Below are positions 5,983-12,289 of a DNA stretch of 12,289 nt, piece after piece (position 1 is the first letter of the stretch; the number at the start of each line of letters is the position of its first letter). Position numbers and translations under genes: made by a program. The stretch comes from Candidatus Latescibacterota bacterium (GTDB lineage: Bacteria > Latescibacterota > UBA2968 > UBA8231), in contig DPVW01000261.1 of assembly GCA_003529325.1 (NCBI GenBank), positions 1 to 12,289 of the forward strand. Reading direction: 5' to 3'. The notes beneath the pieces were generated by a model. The model had not been told where the DNA came from and made no database searches. It saw only the letters and a list, made by a program, of their open reading frames with translations.

Positions 5983-8139
5983 GTGAATCTCGAAGCAGCA
6001 CTCATGCAATTGCCAGAACAGGAACAGCCGTCGAACGAGGGCGACTGGCTGGTACAGCCAGTCGATGGCCAGGCCCGCATCAGCCAGGCGACCGGCGCCT
6101 CAGCCCCAGGCCTTGTTCTGTCCAACGGCCTCATACGACGCGTCCTTCGTCTGGCACCGGATGCGGCAACCGTCGCCTTCGACAACCTCACCACGGGTGC
6201 CTCGATCCTGCGTGCCGTCAGCCCCGAGGCCCGTCTCACCCTCGATGGCCAGGCCTTCGATGTAGGGGGGTTGCTCGGCCAGCCCGAATTCGCCTATCTA
6301 CGCCCTGAATGGTTGCAGGACATGACGGCAGATCCCACCGCCTTTCACTGCACGGGCTTTGAGCACGGACCGACAGAGGCCCCCTTCGGCTGGAAACGGA
6401 AGCGCTACAGCGCCGACGGCGCCTGGCCGGCCCCCGGCGTGCGCCTCGCCCTGCACTTTGCTCCACCCAAGGGCGCCCCCAATCTCGAACTGGTCCTGTT
6501 CTACGAGCTCTACGACGGCATCCCCGCCATGTGCAAGTGGCTGGAATTGCGCAACAGCGGCAGCAAATCGCTGCGCATCGACGCTTTTTCCGCCGAAGTC
6601 CTCGCCGTCGTCGACCATGAGAGCTGCGTCGAGGATCCCGATCACTGGCGATACCCGCTACTCCATGTGGAGAGCGACTACGCCTTTCATGGCATGGGTC
6701 AGGCCGATGCCAATGTCACCACCTGCTGGTTGCCCGACCCGCGATACACTTCACAGGTCAACTACGGGTTGCTCGCCCCCCTGTTGCTGGAGACACGACC
6801 CCCCATCGGTCCCGGCGTCGATCTGGCGCCCGGACATACCTTCCGCTCCTGCCGCAGCTTCCTGCTCGCCCTCGACAGCACGGATCGAGAGCGTCGGGGA
6901 TTGAGTCTGCGCCGCTTCTACCGCACCATCGCTCCCTGGGTGACGGAAAATCCGATCCTCATGCACGTGCGCCATGCCGACGACGAGTCCGTGCGAGTCG
7001 CTGTCGATCAGTGCGCTGAAGTGGGCTTCGAGATGGTCATCATGACCTTCGGCTCCGGCTTCGACGCGGAATCCACCGACCCGGATGAAATCGCCCGTAT
7101 CCGCGCCCTCGCCGAATACGCCCACAGCCGCGGCATCGAACTGGGTGGCTACTCCCTGCTGGCGAGCCGGGCTGTCTCCGCCGAGGACGATGTAATCGAT
7201 GCCGAAACAGGCGAACGGGGCCATGCCGTATTCGCCAACTCCCCCTGTCTGGGCAGTGCTTGGGGACAGGCCTATCTGCAACAGATCCAGTCCTTCTATA
7301 CGGCCACGGGTCTCGACATCCTGGAACATGATGGGTCCTATCCCGGGGACTTGTGTGCCTCGACAACGCACAGCGGGCACCGTAACCTGGACGACTCTCA
7401 GTGGACCCAGTGGCAGTCCATCACCGGCTTCTATCAGTGGTGTCGGAGCCAGGGCATCTATCTGAATGTGCCTGACTGGTATTTCCTCAGCGGTTCGAAC
7501 AAGACCGGCATGGGATATCGCGAGGTGAACTGGTCGCTGCCGCGGGATCAGCAGATCCTTCTGGGGCGGCAGAATATCTACGACGGTACCTGGGAAAAGT
7601 CACCGAGCATGGGTTGGATGTTCGTGCCTCTCGTCGAGTATCACGGTGGTGGTGAGGCGGCGACATTGGAACCACTGAACGAACACCTCGACGACTACGC
7701 CACACACCTGGCACAGAACTTTGGCTCAGGCGTGCAGGCCTGCTACCGTGGTCCCCGCCTGTTCGACACGGAGGCGACGAAGGCGGTCGTCACCGAATGG
7801 GTCGCCTTCTATGAGGAGCACCGCGACATCCTGGATTCAGATGTCATCCATGTTCGTCGTCCCGACGGCCGTGATATCGACTGTCTGCTCCACGTAAATC
7901 CGCGTCTGCCGATCCGTGGACTCGCCTTGGTCTGCAACCCCTTGGACGAGCCCGTGCACCGGCCCCTGCGTCTGCCATTGTACTACACCGGCATCGATCA
8001 GGTCGCCGCCATTCGTGAACGACAAGGCGAGGCCAAGCACTATTGGTTGCAGCGGGACCATTCGGTCAGCATCCGACTGTCGATCGGGCCACGAAGTGTC
8101 ACCTGGTTTGTCATCGAAGAGGCTGCAGAACAAGACTGA
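5983..8139 (+). CDS. Putative alpha-galactosidase-like glycoside hydrolase, cytoplasmic
   Basis: The 718-residue product has the layout of large retaining alpha-glycosidases (clan GH-D type): a beta-rich N-terminal part (about 40-320), a likely TIM barrel (about 325-620) and a beta C-terminal domain ending PRSVTWFVIEE. In the barrel, GLDILEHDGSYPGD (443-456) resembles the strand carrying the catalytic Asp nucleophile (Asp445 or Asp450), and VPDWYFLSGSNKTGMGYRE (496-514) is another acidic, aromatic-rich loop suited to an active site. Residues 544-556 (GWMFVPLVEYHGG) look highly constrained too. No signal peptide is present, so it acts in the cytoplasm on an imported substrate. It stands divergent from the dehydrogenase operon, which fits joint carbohydrate degradation. 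The fold is inferred from patterns; CAZy family, substrate and catalytic residues are not established, and a non-hydrolytic role remains possible. Confidence 0.62.
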   Translation: MNLEAALMQLPEQEQPSNEGDWLVQPVDGQARISQATGASAPGLVLSNGLIRRVLRLAPDAATVAFDNLTTGASILRAVSPEARLTLDGQAFDVGGLLGQPEFAYLRPEWLQDMTADPTAFHCTGFEHGPTEAPFGWKRKRYSADGAWPAPGVRLALHFAPPKGAPNLELVLFYELYDGIPAMCKWLELRNSGSKSLRIDAFSAEVLAVVDHESCVEDPDHWRYPLLHVESDYAFHGMGQADANVTTCWLPDPRYTSQVNYGLLAPLLLETRPPIGPGVDLAPGHTFRSCRSFLLALDSTDRERRGLSLRRFYRTIAPWVTENPILMHVRHADDESVRVAVDQCAEVGFEMVIMTFGSGFDAESTDPDEIARIRALAEYAHSRGIELGGYSLLASRAVSAEDDVIDAETGERGHAVFANSPCLGSAWGQAYLQQIQSFYTATGLDILEHDGSYPGDLCASTTHSGHRNLDDSQWTQWQSITGFYQWCRSQGIYLNVPDWYFLSGSNKTGMGYREVNWSLPRDQQILLGRQNIYDGTWEKSPSMGWMFVPLVEYHGGGEAATLEPLNEHLDDYATHLAQNFGSGVQACYRGPRLFDTEATKAVVTEWVAFYEEHRDILDSDVIHVRRPDGRDIDCLLHVNPRLPIRGLALVCNPLDEPVHRPLRLPLYYTGIDQVAAIRERQGEAKHYWLQRDHSVSIRLSIGPRSVTWFVIEEAAEQD

Positions 8140-8154
8140 CGTTGAAGGGTCTCT

Positions 8155-9321
8155 TCAGCCCTCCTGCTGACGCTCCCATAGGGTGCGCATGATCTGATGA
8201 TGCCCCATGCCGGTGGCGCGCAGTTCGTCGTACTGCGCCTCGTCCGCCTGTTCCCGATTCAGATACCCGCGGATATCGTACCGACCGGCCACTTCCACCG
8301 GTAACTTGCCCTCATCCATCATCAGCTGCAGAGGGTAACCCTTCTCTGCCAGTGGCGTAGCCACGACCTGGTGTCTCCGCGCTGATTCTTCCAGCGCCAT
8401 CATGATCTCCACCGTGTCACGGGCCGTGGTTGCCGCACAGCGGTGCTCCGGACCCCCATCGATCCACGCCAGCAGTTCCCTGGTCTGGCGCCCATTCGCC
8501 TTGCCCCCGATGACATTGATCTCGTTGGCCGGAACGCCGAGGTCTTGATCGACCCATCCCACTGCACCGCCATCCATCGTGCGACAGGCGGTCTCGCTGA
8601 CTTCCATCATGCCCTCGGTACCACGCACGAAGAACTGGAATGACGCCCCCTTCATATCGAGATCGCACTGCAGGAACAGTTGCGTGCCGCCAACGAAATG
8701 TACCAGCCCCATACAGCTGTCCTCGATTGGCGTATCCCGCTCGAATTTGTCGGTCCGTCGCTCGACGGCACCCATAACCCACTCCGTCGCCGGGTCTCCG
8801 AGGATGAAGCGCACACCATCGATGGCGTGTGTGCCGCAGTTGAGCAGCCCGGCGCCAAACTTGGCCACCACCATCACCACCTCGCCCAGAGCTCCCGCGG
8901 CGATCAGTTCACGCCCTTTCTCCCAGCCGGGGGTAAAACGCCGCTGATGGCTGATCGCCAGCTTCGTACCACTTGCCGCACAGACATCGACCATGCGGTC
9001 CGCGTCGGCGAGACCCACCGCCATCGGCTTCTCGCAGATGATGCCCTGCACCCCACCGGCGGCAGCTTCGACCGTAAGAGGTGCGTGTAGCAGGTGCCAG
9101 GCACAGACGCTGATCAGATCGGGCTTGAGCTCCGTAAACATATCGGCCAACGAGGCGTATGCCTTACCCGTGCCATACTCGGAGATGAACTGGTTCCTGG
9201 CGGCGGGCAGGGGGTCGACAAAGGCGATGAGTTCGACGCCCTCCCGCTGATACCCCGTCACATGGTGGTGGGCGATGTCGCCACAGCCGATGATGGCTGC
9301 AGTCCGGCGTTCGGTGCTCAT
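8155..9321 (-). CDS. Gfo/Idh/MocA-family NAD(P)-dependent oxidoreductase (stand-alone)
   Basis: A 388-residue member of the family, longer than the two in the operon through a C-terminal extension of about 50 residues (RGYLNREQADEAQY and onward). The Rossmann loop is GCGDIA (12-17), FVD (34-36) ends strand two, CEKPMA (96-101) carries Lys98, and NCGTHAID (161-168) holds His165 and Asp168, so all classical active-site residues are present. Start ATG 9321 is preceded by AAGAGAG at modest spacing; the longer in-frame start at 9444 adds residues with no family resemblance. The gene converges on the glycosidase-like gene with only 15 bp between stops and has its own 168-bp upstream region with a candidate operator. 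Probable role: oxidation of a sugar or cyclitol from the same pathway. Confidence 0.9.
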   Translation of the reverse strand: MSTERRTAAIIGCGDIAHHHVTGYQREGVELIAFVDPLPAARNQFISEYGTGKAYASLADMFTELKPDLISVCAWHLLHAPLTVEAAAGGVQGIICEKPMAVGLADADRMVDVCAASGTKLAISHQRRFTPGWEKGRELIAAGALGEVVMVVAKFGAGLLNCGTHAIDGVRFILGDPATEWVMGAVERRTDKFERDTPIEDSCMGLVHFVGGTQLFLQCDLDMKGASFQFFVRGTEGMMEVSETACRTMDGGAVGWVDQDLGVPANEINVIGGKANGRQTRELLAWIDGGPEHRCAATTARDTVEIMMALEESARRHQVVATPLAEKGYPLQLMMDEGKLPVEVAGRYDIRGYLNREQADEAQYDELRATGMGHHQIMRTLWERQQEG

Positions 9322-9373
9322 GCGTCGTGCTCTCTTGTGGAGGGACGGGGGTGGGATATGGCGTCGCAGAAAT

Positions 9374-9386
9374 TCGTACTGTACGA
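9374..9386. promoter_or_regulatory. Perfect inverted repeat, candidate operator of the stand-alone Gfo gene
   Basis: TCGTAC-T-GTACGA is a perfect 6-bp inverted repeat around one base, 52 bp upstream of the ATG at 9321 and inside the only promoter-sized gap before that gene. Size and position fit a dimeric transcription factor site. No second copy was noticed in the 5897-5982 promoter, so regulation shared with the operon is not supported. Confidence 0.4.
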
Positions 9387-9451
9387 TGCGTGCTCCTGAT
9401 TGTCTATGTGATAGGGAACCGCCACGCCACGCGGAGCAAATCACATGCAGA

Positions 9452-9461
9452 CCCCCGGGGG
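9452..9461. other. GC palindrome CCCCCGGGGG
   Basis: A perfect 10-bp GC palindrome lies 29 bp beyond the stop of the DUF4159-like gene. It could contribute to a stem that slows transcription on either strand, but no T-run follows, so an intrinsic terminator is not supported. Confidence 0.25.
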
Positions 9462-9489
9462 CCGAATACGAGGATTGTTCCGCACGCTT

Positions 9490-10247
9490 CTAGTTTCGCT
9501 CAGGGCTCAGCCTTGTCCAGATAACGACCGCCCAGGGCGCTCGGCCGATGCTTCCACCCGGATTGTAGTCCGGGGTCCGCTCCACCCGATATGACAGACC
9601 GCCGATGGCGGCGAGGCGGCCGTCGATCTCCAGACCATAGAGTCGCCCCACACCCATACCCTCGAATGTGTGGGCGTCGATGTCGAAGAAGGCGTGGAAC
9701 AGGGGGTGTCGAGGTATCAGTTCGATGCGCTTTACATTACGTCTCCCCTCCTCCTCAAGAACCCGTTCCATCTGCTGCATCTGCCGCGTATCCCTCATCG
9801 CGAAGGCGCCGGAGGCCAGGTGCCTGGCCAGCATCTGCGGCCCCGCAACGGGCAGCCCCGCCGCCATCGGCGCCAACTGTGCCGGTGCCGGCAGGTCCAC
9901 TTCGGGGGGCGGACGCCAACTGCCCGCCTTCAGCGCGTCTTCTGTGCCTTCGAGTCGGGTCGGCAGCGAATCCGCGAGGGCCTCATTCCGCACCGCCACC
10001 TCGACGACGATCTCTGGCGCCGCCAGGGCCGGTGCTGATCGACGGGCCAAGCGGAGCGTGACGGCAAGACCGCAGAGGTTGCCTGGAAGCGCTCCGGCGC
10101 CGGTGCCCTTCTGGGCGCTTGGCGCAAGAGGGTGACCCTTGGCGCCGGCGACGGCAACAGCCAGACAGCGACGAGCATGGCCAGCAGATGGCTGAGAGTG
10201 GAGACTGCAAAGGCAATCGCCAGGGGGCTGTGGGGGTTTCGCTGCAT
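9490..10247 (-). pseudogene. DUF4159-like protein gene with apparent frameshift
   Basis: The C-terminal part, in the frame ending at the 9490 stop, matches the DUF4159 pattern: QMLARHLASGAFAMRD, then ELIPRHPLFHAFFDID, then LYGLEIDGRLAAI, resembling the family's '..L..YL..GGFL..D', 'hP(I/L)FH.F(Y/F)D(I/L)' and 'DGRL..I' blocks. The best N-terminus is in another frame: from ATG 10247, MQRNPHSPLAIAFAVSTLSH plus LLAMLVAVWLLP forms a clean membrane anchor with good codon use until about 10118. After that this frame uses rare AGA-AGG codons while the 9490 frame takes over good codons (AAG GGC ACC GGC GCC). A single indel near 10105-10135 would join them into about 250 residues. It may be a real pseudogene or a sequencing error. 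DUF4159 genes usually sit with MoxR and DUF58 genes; none is here. Function unknown. Confidence 0.5.
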
Positions 10248-10313
10248 GGCAACTGTTCAACTTGAACCTGGTGTGTGTCTTGCGGCAAGTCCCTCCAGGC
10301 GTTCTTTTTAGTC

Positions 10314-10329
10314 AGCCCGATGGCGGGCT
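10314..10329. other. Small hairpin just upstream of the SulP start
   Basis: AGCCCG and CGGGCT form a perfect 6-bp stem with loop ATGG, ending four bases before the ATG at 10334. It covers the place where a ribosome binding site should be, and no good Shine-Dalgarno is visible otherwise. It could lower translation. It is not a terminator, since the T-run lies before rather than after it. Confidence 0.35.
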
Positions 10330-10333
10330 CCCC

Positions 10334-12061
10334 ATGCATCGATTCCTTCCTTTCAGGCGCTGGCTGCCCGAGGTGCGCCAGCCCGGCGTACTGCGCCGCG
10401 ACCTCATCGCTGGCATCACCGTTGCCACCGTGCTCGTACCACAGGCGATGGCCTATGCCCGACTGGCCGGATTGCCCCCGGTGTACGGGTTGTATGCCGC
10501 GCTGTTGCCACCAGTCGTAGCCGCCTTCTGGGGTTCATCACGGCATTTAGCGACGGGTCCCGTAGCCATGGCCTCGCTCATCAGCGCCGCCGCCGTCACC
10601 CCCTTGGCGGTGCCGGGATCCGCTGTTTTCATCGAATACGCCATCCTGCTGGCGGTGATGGTCGGCGTGCTACGCCTGTTGCTCGGGCTGTTACGCCTCG
10701 GCGTACTCGTCAACCTGCTTTCCGGTCCCGTCGTCGCTGGTTTTACCAACGCCGCGGCTCTCATCATCGCCACATCGCAGCTGCACCATGTCCTCGGTGT
10801 GACCGCGACTCGGGGGGACTACCACTTCCAGACCGTCGCCCACGTCGTCCAGGCCGCCTGGCAGCACGTACACCTGGCAACCCTGGGCATGGCGCTGCTT
10901 GCTGGGCTCATCCTGTTGGCATTAAGACGCCGGCATGAGAAGATCCTCGTCGTTGTCACGGTGACGACCATCATCGCTGCCGTCACCGGATATGGCGGCG
11001 AGGTGGTCGGCGAGATCCCTAGCGGTCTCCCGAGCTTCAAACTGCCGACCTTCGACACCACCGTCGTCGTGCAACTGCTGCCGGGGGCCGTCATCCTGAC
11101 ACTGATCGGCCTGATGGAGGCCATGTCGATCGCCAAGACGATCGCCACGCACTCCAAACAGCACATCGACGTCAATCAGGAATTGATTGGCCAGGGTCTG
11201 TCAAATCTCGCTGGCGGCCTGTTCAGCTCCTATGCCGTATCGGGATCGTTCTCGCGCTCGGCGATCAATTTTGCCAGTGGTGGCGCCACAGGATTGTCCT
11301 CGGCGGTGACCTCCGCCGTCGTTATGCTGACCTTGCTGCTGCTCACACCCCTGTTCCATTTTCTGCCCCAGGCGACCCTGGCGATGATCATCATCCTCGC
11401 CGTTCTCGGCCTGTTCCGCATCGACCCGATCCGGCAAGCCTGGCGTGTATCACGCAGTGACGGCGTCATCGCTGTGCTGACCTTTGTCGTGACCCTGGCA
11501 CTGGCGCCACAGTTACACTGGGGTATCATCGTCGGCGTCAGCCTGTCCCTGGCACAGTATCTGCACCGCACCATGCGTCCCCATGTCGCCTACCTGGCAC
11601 GGCATCCGGATGGCAACCTCGTCGATGCCGAGGCCCACGGCCTGGCCCTCGACACACGCATCGCTATCATCCGTTTTGACGGGCGCCTCTACTTCGGTGC
11701 CGCCAGCTTCTTCGAGGACAAGGTTCTGGAGGCGCTGGCACGGTTGCCGGAGTTGCGTTATCTGGTGCTCGATGCTGGGGGTATCAACCAGATCGACGCC
11801 ACGGGTGTGCAGACCCTGCGACGCGTAGTCCAGGACCTGCACGATGTTGACGTCGAAGTCCATGTGACACGCATCAAACACGGCGTCTACGAATTGCTCA
11901 CCGATACCGGCCTGGTCGCCGAGATCGGTGAAGACCACTTCCACGACTGGAATCAGCACGCTCTCGAACACTTGTGGGATCAGATGGAACCAGCCTATCG
12001 CGCCCGATGTCCACTGAACGTTGCCACAGCGGACCCGAGTACCGGCGCCTGGTCCATCTAG
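10334..12061 (+). CDS. SulP-family inorganic anion transporter with STAS domain
   Basis: A 575-residue inner-membrane protein of the SulP (SLC26) family, which moves sulfate, bicarbonate or other anions by symport or exchange. The N-terminal region AGITVATVLVPQAMAYARLAGLPP (26-49 region) is the family hallmark, followed by many hydrophobic segments up to about residue 410. GQGLSNLAGGLFSSYAVSGS with FSRSAIN after it (287-312) is the SulP transport signature. Residues about 440-550 form a cytoplasmic STAS domain with DATG at 488-491. Length is normal. Start ATG 10334 is chosen because the upstream TTG at 10262 adds a non-family stretch; its ribosome binding site is poor. The anion is not predictable. 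The solute-binding protein gene begins at or just before its stop, so the two may share a transcript, but a functional link is uncertain. Confidence 0.93.
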   Translation: MHRFLPFRRWLPEVRQPGVLRRDLIAGITVATVLVPQAMAYARLAGLPPVYGLYAALLPPVVAAFWGSSRHLATGPVAMASLISAAAVTPLAVPGSAVFIEYAILLAVMVGVLRLLLGLLRLGVLVNLLSGPVVAGFTNAAALIIATSQLHHVLGVTATRGDYHFQTVAHVVQAAWQHVHLATLGMALLAGLILLALRRRHEKILVVVTVTTIIAAVTGYGGEVVGEIPSGLPSFKLPTFDTTVVVQLLPGAVILTLIGLMEAMSIAKTIATHSKQHIDVNQELIGQGLSNLAGGLFSSYAVSGSFSRSAINFASGGATGLSSAVTSAVVMLTLLLLTPLFHFLPQATLAMIIILAVLGLFRIDPIRQAWRVSRSDGVIAVLTFVVTLALAPQLHWGIIVGVSLSLAQYLHRTMRPHVAYLARHPDGNLVDAEAHGLALDTRIAIIRFDGRLYFGAASFFEDKVLEALARLPELRYLVLDAGGINQIDATGVQTLRRVVQDLHDVDVEVHVTRIKHGVYELLTDTGLVAEIGEDHFHDWNQHALEHLWDQMEPAYRARCPLNVATADPSTGAWSI

Positions 12062-12063
12062 TC

Positions 12064-12289
12064 GTGCGTCGTGTCACGCTCGCCCTGTGCTTGTTCTGGG
12101 CGGCGGCTGCCAGCGCCGATCGTGAGCTGATCGTCTGGGGTCAGGGCCGGGATCGAGGACTGGATGCGGCCTTGCGCCAGTTTGAGGTCGAACACCCGGG
12201 CTGGAAAGTGATCACCACGTCCGGCTCGACTGGGGGCATGGACCCGCAGAAGTTGATGACGGGAATCGCCGGCGGCGCCCCTCCCGATC
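12064..12289 (+). CDS. ABC transporter extracellular solute-binding protein, N-terminal part (partial)
   Basis: The gene runs off the window after about 75 codons. From GTG 12064 the product begins VRRVTLALCLFWAAAASA, a short signal peptide with two arginines, a hydrophobic core and an ASA cleavage site. The mature N-terminus, DRELIVWGQGRDRGL followed by DAALRQFEVEHPGWKV and a GSTGGMDPQKLMTGIAGGAPPD segment, is typical of family 1 periplasmic sugar-binding proteins (strand, helix, 'F...+P...V', 'Q.L...IA.G..PD'). An alternative ATG at 12007, overlapping the SulP gene by 55 bp, would lengthen the n-region to about 28 residues. Neither start has a clear ribosome binding site. It probably delivers a carbohydrate to permease genes beyond the window, and so may feed the catabolic genes to the left. 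Confidence 0.8.
   Translation, partial: MRRVTLALCLFWAAAASADRELIVWGQGRDRGLDAALRQFEVEHPGWKVITTSGSTGGMDPQKLMTGIAGGAPPD

Noticed and set aside
8143..8157. Possible bidirectional terminator TGAAG...CTTCA between convergent genes
   Set aside because: The stem is only 5 bp, overlaps the stop of the Gfo gene and has no T-run on either strand.

Overview
The window reads as chromosomal DNA of a GC-rich bacterium, most likely a proteobacterium and possibly gammaproteobacterial. The evidence is dense protein coding with G/C-rich third positions, clear Shine-Dalgarno sites, short overlaps between neighbours, and families such as EamA, SulP and Gfo/Idh/MocA. No rRNA, tRNA, CRISPR array or complete mobile element was seen, and no species can be named from sequence alone.

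Layout. Positions 1-1771 (+): the 3' end of a GNAT acetyltransferase, then a tautomerase-superfamily enzyme translationally coupled (ATGA overlap) to an EamA-type transporter with a very histidine-rich C-terminal tail. Positions 1772-2220: a small hypothetical ORF, then the frameshifted, truncated remnant of what looks like a MotA-type membrane protein. Positions 2221-5896 (-): a tight four-gene operon transcribed as zinc alcohol dehydrogenase, Gfo/Idh/MocA oxidoreductase, second Gfo/Idh/MocA oxidoreductase, flavodoxin-fold FMN reductase. Divergent from it, across an 86-bp shared regulatory gap, is a 718-residue cytoplasmic protein with a glycosidase-like (alpha-galactosidase-like) layout (5983-8139, +). 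A third Gfo/Idh/MocA oxidoreductase faces it (8155-9321, -), with a perfect 13-bp inverted repeat upstream. Positions 9490-10247 (-) hold a DUF4159-like gene whose N-terminal membrane helix lies in a different frame from the rest. Positions 10334-12061 (+) encode a SulP anion transporter with a STAS domain, and the window ends inside a secreted ABC-type solute-binding protein.

How it may work together (inference). Three Gfo/Idh/MocA dehydrogenases, a zinc dehydrogenase, a glycosidase-like protein and an ABC solute-binding protein nearby suggest a carbohydrate, polyol or glycoside catabolic island. The solute-binding protein would bring the substrate in, the cytoplasmic glycosidase-like enzyme would cut it, and the dehydrogenases would oxidise the sugar or cyclitol, possibly through keto intermediates. 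The substrate cannot be read from the sequence. The unusual composition (three non-identical Gfo paralogues, one with an altered active-site motif, and no visible kinase, isomerase or aldolase) is the most interesting part of the window.
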